This document shows, piece after piece, positions 7,639 to 17,690 of a stretch of DNA of 35,912 nt (positions are counted from its first letter, which is position 1; every line of letters begins with the position of its first letter). The position numbers and the translations under genes are program-made. Source of the stretch: Clostridium sp. (GTDB lineage: Bacteria > Bacillota_A > Clostridia > Lachnospirales > Lachnospiraceae); contig JAMPAW010000022.1 in the NCBI GenBank assembly GCA_023666975.1, forward strand, positions 1-35,912. The letters run 5' to 3'. The notes beneath the pieces were generated by a model. That model searched no databases. It was not told the origin of the DNA and was given only the letters and a program-made list of their open reading frames with translations.

Positions 7639-9012
7639 TTAATCCGCTTTCAATATATTTACAACCTCACTGAGTTTCATTCCGTTAGAGGCTTTAACCA
7701 GCACAACGTCCTCCGGCCTTAACATCGCTACCAGATAGAGGCCGGCCTCCTCATTATCAGAAAAGGTATACACGTTAATGCTGCTGCCGCTCTCCTCTAA
7801 CACCTGCTTGATATTTTGCGAGAGTTCGCCCAGCACAACCACCTCATCTACAGGCTTGTCGAGCAAAAATTTCCCGATTTCCCGATGATATTCAACCTCA
7901 CCGTCACCCAATTCAAACATATCGCCTAACACGGCAATTCTGCGGCCCTGGCAGGGCATATCACACAACACATTAATGCTGGCTTTCATGGAGTCCGGGC
8001 TTGCATTATAGGTGTCATCGATCAAAATGCCTTTGTTTGCCAAATGGACAATCTGCTGCCGCTGGCCCTCAAATTGTGAAAATCCCTCTGCCGCCACCTT
8101 CATCGGAATCCCGTTTTCATTCGCAATGGCAAGGGCTGCAACACAGTTACCCACATTATGCTTCCCCAGTGTATTCAGTAAAACCGCCGTTTCATCTGCT
8201 CCGTGCACACAGGTAAAGGTGGTATAGGATTCATGATATACAATATCTTTTGCATAGTAATCGCACCATTCCTCTGTTCCATAGAACAATGTACGGCAGT
8301 TAAGATTTTCCTCCGACACTGCACATCTTAACAGCTCATCATCTCCGTTCAGAAAAAGCGTTCCCCCGTCCCGCATATAATGAACCACGGAAAGCTTCTG
8401 TTTGCGGATTTCCTGCTGCGTCTTCATAAACTCGATATGGGCAACTCCGATTGTCGTAACCACAGCCATATCCGGTCTCACCAATTCAGACAGTACGTCC
8501 ATTTGTCCCGGTTCACTGATACCCAGCTCCAGCACGGCAATCTCGGCACTGCTGTCCATTCTCGACAACGTAATCGGCACGCCGATTTGAGAATTCAGGT
8601 TTTTCTCCGTATGAAATGTCTGCTTTGCCGCAGAAAGTGCACAGGTTACCATCTCCCGTGTAGTCGTTTTCCCCACGCTTCCGGTAACCGCTATCACAGG
8701 TATCCGATACCTTTTTCGGATTGTGGCGCCTATCCGCTGCAGGGCAACGACCGTATTATCGACACGGATATACGGCTTCTCCGACAATACTACACCGTTA
8801 TGCTGCGAGGTAAGGGTAGCCGCCCCTTTTTCCAGCGCCGACTCGATAAAACGGTGTGCATCTACCTTTTCACCGATAATCGGCACAAACAAATCTCCCT
8901 GCTTAATCTCCTTTGAATTAATACAGATGTCTGTTACCGGAGTGTTTTCGTCTCCGCATAACAGCACTCCGCCTGTCATCTCTACAATATCTTTTACCGT
9001 CACATTTTCCAT
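7639..9012 (-). CDS. murF: UDP-MurNAc-tripeptide-D-Ala-D-Ala ligase
   Basis: Adds D-Ala-D-Ala to UDP-MurNAc-tripeptide, the last cytoplasmic step of peptidoglycan precursor synthesis. The 457-residue protein has the Mur ligase P-loop GSVGKTTTREMV near residues 111-122, the central-domain ELGISEPGQMD and HIEFMKTQQEI segments, and the C-terminal DDTYNASPDSMKASI signature typical of MurF. GGAG precedes the ATG. It starts 12 bases after the HAD phosphatase gene ends, so the two are probably one transcript. No ddl gene is adjacent. Confidence 0.95.
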   Translation of the reverse strand: MENVTVKDIVEMTGGVLLCGDENTPVTDICINSKEIKQGDLFVPIIGEKVDAHRFIESALEKGAATLTSQHNGVVLSEKPYIRVDNTVVALQRIGATIRKRYRIPVIAVTGSVGKTTTREMVTCALSAAKQTFHTEKNLNSQIGVPITLSRMDSSAEIAVLELGISEPGQMDVLSELVRPDMAVVTTIGVAHIEFMKTQQEIRKQKLSVVHYMRDGGTLFLNGDDELLRCAVSEENLNCRTLFYGTEEWCDYYAKDIVYHESYTTFTCVHGADETAVLLNTLGKHNVGNCVAALAIANENGIPMKVAAEGFSQFEGQRQQIVHLANKGILIDDTYNASPDSMKASINVLCDMPCQGRRIAVLGDMFELGDGEVEYHREIGKFLLDKPVDEVVVLGELSQNIKQVLEESGSSINVYTFSDNEEAGLYLVAMLRPEDVVLVKASNGMKLSEVVNILKAD

Positions 9013-9024
9013 AACTGCTCCATT

Positions 9025-9867
9025 CTATTTTTCCATTTTTTCCTGTTCCATCATCTGTTCGATAAAGCGTGCCACGCCGTCCTCTTCATTAGAAGGAATC
9101 ACGGAATGCGCCATATTCTGAATTTCCGGATGCGCATTGGCAACCGCATAGAAATAATCACTGGCCTCCAATAAGGCTTTGTCGTTCAGATTATCGCCAA
9201 AGCCGATCACACTGTCGTAGTGTCCGTTTTCCCGCAAATAGCGGACAGCCTGCTCCTTTGATGCCGTGTCACTGCCTATTTCCAGCATATAATACTCTTC
9301 ATTATACACATCGGGATAAAATTCACACGTCACCCCTTTCACTACGGAAATCTCCCTTCGCAGCACCTCCAATTTCTCCTTCGGTTCCCTTAACACACAA
9401 TAAATGATATCATTTCCCGCTACTAAGCTCAAATCCTCCACCTCGGCAAATTTCTTATCATATTTCATAATTCTCTCATTGCGGAAATAGTTAAGCGATT
9501 TGGAATCCACGCTGTCATAATAAGAACGAAATTCATTGTCCTCCAGTGAATACAAAAAGCAGCTCAGCCCCTTTAATTTAATCAGTCCAAGCAGCACCAT
9601 AACCACAGTTTCGTCCAAGACCGCCTTCTTTAAATACCGGCGGGATACCATATCGTATACCAGCACTCCGTTCATCATCGTAATCGGCAGCCTCAATTTC
9701 AGCGGCGCTACAATTTGCAATGCCGTAGTCGGTGTGCGGGCAGTAGAAATGGTAAAATCCAATCCCCGTTCAATTGCCCTGTTAATCACCTCGACTGTCC
9801 TGTCACTAAGCTCTGCCTTACCGTTTAGCAATGTTCCGTCCAAATCACTTACATATAATCTTCTCAT
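9025..9867 (-). CDS. Cof-type HAD-superfamily phosphatase
   Basis: 280-residue haloacid dehalogenase-type hydrolase of the Cof/YbjI group, usually acting on sugar phosphates or other small phosphates. Motif I is DLDGTLLNG (nucleophile D8 and D10), motif II is in TISTARTPTTA, and motif IV is IGFGDNLNDKALLE near the C-terminus. The start was set at the ATG at 9867, which follows AAGGAG. The frame stays open further upstream, but that part has no ribosome site and reads as non-family sequence. It precedes murF in a likely two-gene operon; its substrate cannot be told from sequence. Confidence 0.9.
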   Translation of the reverse strand: MRRLYVSDLDGTLLNGKAELSDRTVEVINRAIERGLDFTISTARTPTTALQIVAPLKLRLPITMMNGVLVYDMVSRRYLKKAVLDETVVMVLLGLIKLKGLSCFLYSLEDNEFRSYYDSVDSKSLNYFRNERIMKYDKKFAEVEDLSLVAGNDIIYCVLREPKEKLEVLRREISVVKGVTCEFYPDVYNEEYYMLEIGSDTASKEQAVRYLRENGHYDSVIGFGDNLNDKALLEASDYFYAVANAHPEIQNMAHSVIPSNEEDGVARFIEQMMEQEKMEK

Positions 9868-10098
9868 TGATTCTCCTTTATCCTTTAACCCTCTTTGCCT
9901 GCAAGCCCCGCCTGCAGGCACGGTTACAAATGTATGTATATCCCTTATCGCCAGTGCTCCTCAAGACAATCAGGATATCCCACTATGATTTTACTATGTT
10001 TGGCAAAAAAAAACAATCTTTTCAATCAAATGTTGCTTTTCTTCCCCGCTTCCACTAAAATATGGATAACAATTATTACACTGAAAAGGAGAATGATT
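9868..10098. other. Divergent intergenic region, HAD gene / metY
   Basis: Contains an 8-base inverted repeat TGCCTGCA (9896-9903) / TGCAGGCA (9913-9920) with a 9-base loop and no T run, close to the HAD phosphatase start. The rest is AT-rich towards metY. No clear riboswitch or consensus promoter was recognised, although one metY promoter must lie here. Confidence 0.4.
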
Positions 10099-11376
10099 AT
10101 GGCATTGAAGGAAGGCTCTATCTGCGTGCAAGGCGGTTGGGAACCGGCCAACGGGGAACCCCGTGTGCTTCCTATCTACCAGAGCACTACATTCCGCTAT
10201 GAAACCAGCGAAGAAATGGGAAAACTATTTGATTTGGAAAAGGAAGGTTATTTTTATACCCGGTTACAGAATCCGACCTGCGACCTCGTCGCCAAAAAAA
10301 TCTGCGATTTGGAAGGCGGTGCCGCCGCTATGCTCACTTCGTCCGGCCAGTCGGCGACTATGCTGGCAGTCACCAATATATGCGAGGCGGGAGACCATGT
10401 CATCTGCGCAGCCAAGGTATACGGCGGAACTTCCAATCTGCTGTCCGTGACGCTTAAGCGTTTCGGAATCGATACCACACTTGTCGACCAGGATTTGCCT
10501 GCCGAGGAGCTGGAACAGTGTTTCAAACCCAATACCAAAGCCGTCTTTGCCGAGACGATTTCCAACCCTTCCGGCGTTGTACTGGATATTGATAAATTTG
10601 TAACGCTCGCACATCAGCACGGCGTGCCGATGATTTGTGACAACACGTTTGCCACGCCGATCAATTGCCGCCCCTTTGCATTTGGCGCAGATATCGTCGT
10701 CCATTCTACCACAAAATATATGGACGGGCATGCGACTTCCACTGGCGGCTGTATCGTAGATAGCGGCAGCTTCGACTGGGACGCCCATGCCGACAAATAT
10801 CCGGGACTTACCACGCCGGACGAATCCTATCACGGCATTATTTATACCCAGCGCTTTGGCAAAGGTGCCTACATCACTAAGGCAACCGCACAATTGATGC
10901 GTGACATGGGTGCATGCCAGTCGCCGCAAAATGCCTTCCTGACGAATCTTGGTTTGGAAACACTCCACCTGCGTGTTCCCCGCCACTGCGAGAATGCACT
11001 AAAGGTCGCAAAATATCTGGAAAACCATGAGAAGGTTGACTGGGTAGAATATGCCGGACTGGAGAGCAGCAAATACTATCCTTTGGCGCAAAAATATATG
11101 CCAAACGGTGTCTGCGGCGTCCTCTGCTTTGGGCCGAAAGGCGGCAAAGAAGGCGCCATGCGTTTTAGCAATGCGTTGAAAATGATTGCCATTGTCACCC
11201 ATGTGGCAGATGCCCGCTCCTGCGTACTGCACCCCGCCAGCCATACCCACCGCCAGCTCAACGAGCAGCAGTTGATTGAAGCCGGCGTTTTACCGGAGCT
11301 TATCCGTCTGTCTGTCGGCATTGAAGATGTCGAAGACATCATCGCAGACCTTGAACAGGCATTAGCTGCCGTATAG
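10099..11376 (+). CDS. metY: O-acetylhomoserine sulfhydrylase (MetY-like)
   Basis: PLP enzyme of the Cys/Met metabolism family, probably making homocysteine from O-acetylhomoserine and sulfide. The 425-residue length and the sequence from SICVQGGWEPANGEPRVLPI through the PLP-lysine motif VVHSTTKYMDGH fit MetY better than cystathionine lyases (~380 residues). PLP-binding TSSGQSAT, a CDNTFATP motif and the late SVGIEDVEDIIADLEQAL are present. The ATG at 10099 is preferred over one at 10093 because AAAGGAG (10085-10091) is then 7 bases away. No S-box or T-box is recognisable in the 230-base leader. Methionine gamma-lyase is a less likely alternative. Confidence 0.9.
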   Translation: MALKEGSICVQGGWEPANGEPRVLPIYQSTTFRYETSEEMGKLFDLEKEGYFYTRLQNPTCDLVAKKICDLEGGAAAMLTSSGQSATMLAVTNICEAGDHVICAAKVYGGTSNLLSVTLKRFGIDTTLVDQDLPAEELEQCFKPNTKAVFAETISNPSGVVLDIDKFVTLAHQHGVPMICDNTFATPINCRPFAFGADIVVHSTTKYMDGHATSTGGCIVDSGSFDWDAHADKYPGLTTPDESYHGIIYTQRFGKGAYITKATAQLMRDMGACQSPQNAFLTNLGLETLHLRVPRHCENALKVAKYLENHEKVDWVEYAGLESSKYYPLAQKYMPNGVCGVLCFGPKGGKEGAMRFSNALKMIAIVTHVADARSCVLHPASHTHRQLNEQQLIEAGVLPELIRLSVGIEDVEDIIADLEQALAAV

Positions 11377-11382
11377 AGACAA

Positions 11383-11517
11383 AAACACCGCATGTGATGA
11401 GTCAATAACCCCGCTGCAAGCAGCGGGGTATTGACCCTCGCGGCATTCGCCAAATGCCCGTGCAGATACGGCACTTGGCTCATTGCTCGCGGGAATGAAC
11501 ATCTATGCGGTGTTTCT
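11383..11517 (+). terminator. metY terminator arms split by a dispersed repeat
   Basis: AAACACCGCAT (11383-11393) and ATGCGGTGTTT (11505-11515) are perfect 11-base complements followed by CTTCTT, as in a terminator. The enclosed ~110 bases are a repeat element related to the one at 19664-19732. The convergent GH1 gene ends at 11520, so the stem serves both sides. Confidence 0.65.
11401..11495 (+). repeat. Dispersed palindromic repeat, full copy
   Basis: Two parts. Module A (11401-11435) is a hairpin GTCAATA-CCCCGCTGC / GCAGCGGGG-TATTGAC with an AA loop. Module B (11435-11495) contains CTCGCGGCATTCGCCAAATG and GGCACTTGGCTCATTGCTCG, which fold into an imperfect stem. Module B recurs almost unchanged at 19673-19732. 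Confidence 0.8.
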
Positions 11518-11519
11518 TC

Positions 11520-13914
<2,395 letters not shown>

Positions 13915-14084
13915 TCCTATCCACCTCCTGTTTCTGCCTTATCCGCCTCTTACAAATTTTTCTTTGTCCATGTTGTAACCCTTTCGGACTATCATCTGTT
14001 GTATAATACAATTAGTATAACCGATTCCCCAAAAAATGCCAATAACATTTCATTTTTTTGAAGACATTTCCCGGTCTTTGTCGT

Positions 14085-14090
14085 TATAAT
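14085..14090 (+). promoter_or_regulatory. -10 box of the sigma factor operon
   Basis: TATAAT 32 bases before the proposed initiation codon. The -35 region is weak for sigma-A (GACATT at 14063-14068, 16-base spacer), so an alternative or auto-regulated promoter is possible. Confidence 0.45.
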
Positions 14091-14121
14091 AAATGTAAGC
14101 ATTTAGAGGGGAGGCGGTTGT

Positions 14122-14649
14122 ATCACAGAAAATGAATATTTTGAGTATCTGATTGATACCTATGGCAATCTGATTTATTCAATCTGCTATCGAACCTGCC
14201 AAAACCCCTTTGATGCAGAGGATTTGACACAGGAAGTATTTCTTTGTGTGTACCGTGGTCTAAAGCAGTTTGACCGCTCTTATGAAAAAGCCTGGGTCTG
14301 TAAAATTGCCTCCCGCAAATGCCTGGATTACCTCAAGAATGCCGGAAGGCGGGTACTTCCCACAGAGGACAGCTACTTGGATACAGCCGTGGAAACGGAA
14401 TCCGTCGAGGACTCCTATCTGGAGAGCGACACCCTAAGACAGCTAGGTGCCGCCTGCGACCGGCTAAAGCCCCCCTATTCCCGTGTTGCCAGGCTGCACT
14501 TTTTGGAAGAACGCACGGCAGGTGAGATAGCCGATATGCTCGGTTCAAACCTCAAGACAATACAGACCCAGATATACCGGGCAAAGGCAATGCTCAAAAA
14601 GCAGCTGCGAAAGGAAATGGACATTGGACCGGAAAGGAGGACACCGTAA
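14122..14649 (+). CDS. ECF-like RNA polymerase sigma factor, non-canonical start
   Basis: Small sigma-70-family factor. Region 2 covers NEYFEYLIDTYGNLIYSI through FDAEDLTQEVFL, which needs the sequence upstream of the first canonical in-frame start (TTG at 14224). Region 4 is the HFLEERTAGEIADMLGSNLK helix-turn-helix near the C-terminus. The in-frame segment from 14107 has no ATG, GTG or TTG before 14224. An excellent GGGAGG (14109-14114) sits 7 bases before an ATC at 14122, giving ITENEYFEYL. I take ATC as a rare start; a sequencing error or a frameshift is the alternative. The end is 3 bp before the next gene's ATG region, so translation is probably coupled. Product about 175 residues. Confidence 0.75.
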   Translation: MTENEYFEYLIDTYGNLIYSICYRTCQNPFDAEDLTQEVFLCVYRGLKQFDRSYEKAWVCKIASRKCLDYLKNAGRRVLPTEDSYLDTAVETESVEDSYLESDTLRQLGAACDRLKPPYSRVARLHFLEERTAGEIADMLGSNLKTIQTQIYRAKAMLKKQLRKEMDIGPERRTP

Positions 14650-15072
14650 ATGGATTCAGAATTGATCAAATTATTAACCGAAATGGCACAGGAGCAGTCC
14701 AACGGAGATGAGCTGGACGATTCCTCTGGTCTGCGAATGCCCCGCTACCTTAAGGAGCAAATCATTACCCGCACGACCCAGCCGGATATGCAGATTACTG
14801 CTGCTCCCAGACGCATTTCCAAACGTTTGGAGCTGTTCATCTATAGCTGTAAGGTTACGGCTGCGGTTGCCGCCTGTCTGGTCATGATGATCACATTTTC
14901 CGCAACGCAGAATCATTTCCCGTCCCTGCCGGAGCAGACGGAAAGTCTCTTAGAGGCAGATTTTGCCGAAAATGCACTTAACTCCATTATCGACCAGTTA
15001 AATGACGGAAGCCAGAATATTACCAGCTGGCTGCAAAATTTTTCCGGTGATATCATGAAGATGATGAACTGA
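14650..15072 (+). CDS. Putative anti-sigma-like membrane protein
   Basis: 140 residues with one hydrophobic span (about 67-85, YSCKVTAAVAACLVMMITFS). The cytoplasmic N-terminal part is acidic then basic and the C-terminal ~55 residues are outside. It starts directly after the sigma factor stop codon behind GGAAAGGAGG. Position and topology match anti-sigma factors of ECF operons, but no zinc-binding anti-sigma motif or other family signature is visible, so the function is inferred from context only. Confidence 0.6.
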   Translation: MDSELIKLLTEMAQEQSNGDELDDSSGLRMPRYLKEQIITRTTQPDMQITAAPRRISKRLELFIYSCKVTAAVAACLVMMITFSATQNHFPSLPEQTESLLEADFAENALNSIIDQLNDGSQNITSWLQNFSGDIMKMMN

Positions 15073-15129
15073 ACTGCACATGAATAAGAAACGAATAAGA
15101 ATAACAATAACGAAACGGAGGTCAACGAC

Positions 15130-15705
15130 ATGACAAAACAAAAAAAAGGTTTTTGGGTATTTTTCTTCTCCCTGATTCCGGGAGCAGGAGAACTCTATAT
15201 GGGATTTAAAAAAATGGGACTGAGCACGATGATTGTGTTCTGGGGTCTTATAGCCTGTACCGCATTGCTGGAGATTCCTGCATTTATCTTTGTGCTGCCG
15301 ATTATCTGGTTTTACAGCTTTTTTAACGTCCATAATCTGAAATGTCTGACAGAGGAGGAATTTCTCTCTGTAGAAGACCATTTCATTTTTCCTACAGGCG
15401 AACTGGCAGCAAGCCGGGAAAACTTTGTCCGGCAGTACCGCAATACGCTGGCTGCACTGCTCATTATCTTTGGCATATGCGGGCTTTGGAGGAATCTAAT
15501 TTCCCTTCTGCAAGAACTGCTTCCGGATAGTATGTTCTATATTTTAAACGAACTTACTTGGCGGATACCGCAGGTTGCCATTTCCCTTATCCTGATTGTT
15601 ATCGGAATCCGGCTGGTCAAGGGCAAGAAAGAGCAGCTGGAATATGACGAGCAAAAAGAGGAGAAGAGTGCAAAGGAGAAGGGTGCAAAAGATGAAAACG
15701 CATAG
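15130..15705 (+). CDS. TM2-like multi-span membrane protein
   Basis: 191 residues. The N-terminus (FWVFFFSLIPGAGELYMGF) resembles TM2-domain proteins, with a Pro-Gly-x-Gly-x-x-Tyr turn between two spans. Further spans lie at about 27-60, 95-115 and 140-162, followed by a charged Lys/Glu tail (165-191). ACGGAGG lies before the ATG. It is third in the sigma factor operon and probably part of its envelope-stress output. Molecular function unknown. Confidence 0.7.
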   Translation: MTKQKKGFWVFFFSLIPGAGELYMGFKKMGLSTMIVFWGLIACTALLEIPAFIFVLPIIWFYSFFNVHNLKCLTEEEFLSVEDHFIFPTGELAASRENFVRQYRNTLAALLIIFGICGLWRNLISLLQELLPDSMFYILNELTWRIPQVAISLILIVIGIRLVKGKKEQLEYDEQKEEKSAKEKGAKDENA

Positions 15706-15994
15706 AGTCGGCACGATCACTTTTGGCTGCATTTTAATCCTGCTGGGCACATTACTGTTGCTGCACCTGTTTATCCCTGCACTCACCTATACCGCCATTT
15801 TAAATTACTGGCCCGTTGTACTGATTGCGCTGGGAATAGAAATCCTGATTGCCAACTTCCGCAGCAGCAAAGTCATTTTCACCTATGACGGCTGGTCCAT
15901 ATTCCTGATGTTTATGGTCCTTCTCTTCACCGCCTGCATGGGAATCCTTGACTGGATACTGGTCAACTGCCCCAAGTCCATCTTCTACTTTTAA
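15692..15994 (+). CDS. LiaI/LiaF-like (DUF5668-type) membrane protein
   Basis: 100 residues with three or four hydrophobic spans. The segment LNYWPVVLIALGIEILIANF is the signature of the LiaI-LiaF-like transmembrane region (DUF5668), found in proteins that accompany cell-envelope stress systems. The ATG at 15692 follows AAGGAGAAGGG and overlaps the preceding gene by 14 bases, so translation is coupled. It is the last gene of the sigma factor operon. Confidence 0.75.
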   Translation: MKTHRVGTITFGCILILLGTLLLLHLFIPALTYTAILNYWPVVLIALGIEILIANFRSSKVIFTYDGWSIFLMFMVLLFTACMGILDWILVNCPKSIFYF

Positions 15995-15997
15995 ACA

Positions 15998-16069
15998 AAA
16001 TCGTCATGAGCAAAACTCTGTTTTCTCAACTGTCCGTTGTACAATAATGAGTTTTGTTCATGACGATTT
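15998..16069 (+). terminator. Long hairpin after the sigma factor operon
   Basis: Arms of 21 bases (15998-16018 and 16049-16069) are complementary apart from one G-T pair, with a 30-base loop. They begin right after the operon stop codon. The stem is followed by an A run rather than T on the plus strand, so it may be an unusual terminator or 3' stabiliser. Confidence 0.55.
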
Positions 16070-16070
16070 A

Positions 16071-16117
16071 AAAAATTACGGAGCGCATTGTACAGCAGAC
16101 AGCACTCCGCAATTTTT
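16071..16117 (-). terminator. trpB2 terminator
   Basis: On the minus strand AAAAATT-CGGAG pairs with CTCCG-AATTTTT, ending in six T. It abuts the trpB2 stop codon. Confidence 0.8.
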
Positions 16118-16120
16118 ATT

Positions 16121-17491
16121 TTATCGGGAAACCTTCGGCAGCTGGCTAATGGATTCCGCCAGATCATCATCTGTAGGAATATAGTCACTCATCTCACCAT
16201 CATTATACCGCTGATAGGCTACCATATCAAAATATCCTGTTCCGGTCAGGCCGAACACAATATTCTTCGCTTCTCCTGTTTCCTTGCATTTCAGTGCCTC
16301 ATCAATCGCAACCTTAATCGCATGGCTACTCTCCGGAGCCGGTAAAATTCCCTCTACCCTTGCAAACGTTTCGGCTGCCTTAAAGACCTCTGTCTGCTCC
16401 ACGCTTCTCGCCGTCAGTATTCCCTGGTCATAAAGCTCCGAAACCACGGAACTCATTCCGTGATAGCGCAGCCCTCCTGCATGATTCGCGGACGGAATAA
16501 ATCCGCTTCCCAGCGTATACATTTTCGCTAACGGACAAACCTTACCGGTATCGCAGAAATCATAGGCATACGTTCCTCTGGTCAGGCTCGGACAGGACGC
16601 AGGCTCTACTGCAATGATTTCGTAATTCGCCTCACCCCTTAAAATCTCCCCGGCAAACGGAGAGATCAGACCGCCTAAATTGGAACCGCCTCCGGCGCAG
16701 CCGATAATCATATCTGCTTTAATTCCGTATTTATCCAGTGCTGCTTTTGTCTCCAGTCCAATTACTGACTGATGAAGCAGTACCTGAGAAAGCACTGAGC
16801 CAAGAACATAACGGTAACCCTCCTGGCTGGTAGCTGCTTCTACCGCCTCGGAAATCGCACAGCCAAGGCTTCCTGTAGTTCCCGGAAATTCCTCGTTAAT
16901 CCTGCGTCCCACCTCCGTGTTCATCGAAGGCGACGGTGTCACCTTTGCCCCATAAGTGCGCATAACCTCCCGGCGGAACGGCTTCTGCTCATAGGAGCAT
17001 TTTACCATATATACCTGACAGTCCAAATCAAAGTACGAGCATGCCATAGAGAGAGCCGTTCCCCACTGGCCGGCACCGGTCTCCGTGGTTACCCCCTTTA
17101 ATCCCTGCTGCTTTGCGTAATACGCCTGCGCAATAGCAGAATTTAATTTGTGGCTGCCTGATGTGTTATTTCCCTCAAATTTGTAATAGATATGCGCCGG
17201 CGTATCGAGCTTTTTCTCAAGGCAATATGCCCGAACCAGCGGAGACGGGCGGTACATCTTATAAAAGTCACGAATCTCGCCAGGAATATCAAAATACGGC
17301 GTGGTATCATCTAACTCCTGTTTTCCCAGCTCCTCACAAAAGATGCCGGAAAGCTCCTCCAATGTCACCGGTTCCAGCGTGCCCGGATTCAAGATCGGTG
17401 CCGGCTTCTTTTTCATGTCTGCGCGCACATTGTACCACTTTGCAGGCATCTCCTTCTCTTCCAGATAAATCTTATATGGAATCTCACTCAT
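16121..17491 (-). CDS. trpB: Tryptophan synthase beta chain, TrpB2 type
   Basis: PLP enzyme joining indole and serine to give tryptophan. At 456 residues it is longer than TrpB1 (~400) and has the extended N-terminus (EIPYKIYLEEKEMPAKWYNV) typical of the TrpB2/TIGR01415 branch. The PLP lysine is in NNTSGSHKLNSA, the ETGAGQWG loop binds serine, and CAGGGSNLGG binds the PLP phosphate. No trpA or other trp gene is next to it, as usual for TrpB2, which is thought to salvage free indole. It has its own promoter (17642-17671) and a structured leader. Confidence 0.92.
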   Translation of the reverse strand: MSEIPYKIYLEEKEMPAKWYNVRADMKKKPAPILNPGTLEPVTLEELSGIFCEELGKQELDDTTPYFDIPGEIRDFYKMYRPSPLVRAYCLEKKLDTPAHIYYKFEGNNTSGSHKLNSAIAQAYYAKQQGLKGVTTETGAGQWGTALSMACSYFDLDCQVYMVKCSYEQKPFRREVMRTYGAKVTPSPSMNTEVGRRINEEFPGTTGSLGCAISEAVEAATSQEGYRYVLGSVLSQVLLHQSVIGLETKAALDKYGIKADMIIGCAGGGSNLGGLISPFAGEILRGEANYEIIAVEPASCPSLTRGTYAYDFCDTGKVCPLAKMYTLGSGFIPSANHAGGLRYHGMSSVVSELYDQGILTARSVEQTEVFKAAETFARVEGILPAPESSHAIKVAIDEALKCKETGEAKNIVFGLTGTGYFDMVAYQRYNDGEMSDYIPTDDDLAESISQLPKVSR

Positions 17492-17501
17492 TTCTTATCT
17501 A

Positions 17502-17640
17502 CTTCCTTTCTTCATATATTATTTAGGTGTTTGCTTAGTGTATTTTATACTGGTTAACCTTAGTATTTGCCGAAGGCAAATGCTTAGTTTAACCGCATAT
17601 ACCGCGGTGAAATGTTAAATTCGGCAATCAATTTCGTTCG
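17502..17640 (-). promoter_or_regulatory. Structured leader of trpB2
   Basis: About 140 bases between promoter and start. Read on the minus strand it has ACCGC/GCGGT and a nested stem GGTTAA ... ATTTGCC-TTC-GGCAAAT ... TTAACC, plus three ACTAAG repeats. It lacks the T-box AGGGTGG core and has no obvious terminator run, so a known riboswitch class was not assigned. Confidence 0.45.
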
Positions 17641-17641
17641 C

Positions 17642-17671
17642 GAGTATAATTGCTCGATAAGGATATTGTCA
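17642..17671 (-). promoter_or_regulatory. trpB2 promoter
   Basis: On the minus strand TTGACA, an 18-base spacer (inside it TTATCGAGCAAT) and TATACT lie just downstream of the nth gene end. This places trpB2 on a separate transcript with a long leader. Confidence 0.7.
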
Positions 17672-17690
17672 AGACAAACGTAATCTCTTC

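Noticed and set aside
8380..8916. 178-codon plus-strand frame opposite murF
   Set aside because: Lies wholly inside the clearly functional murF gene, with no family resemblance or ribosome site.
9868..9921. N-terminal extension of the HAD phosphatase
   Set aside because: No ribosome site, sequence not family-like, and AAGGAG sits just before the ATG at 9867.
10264..10986. 240-codon minus-strand frame opposite metY
   Set aside because: Antisense shadow of a conserved PLP enzyme.
17581..17640. T-box riboswitch upstream of trpB2
   Set aside because: ACCGCGG resembles part of the T-box, but AGGGTGG and the specifier-loop and antiterminator layout are missing.
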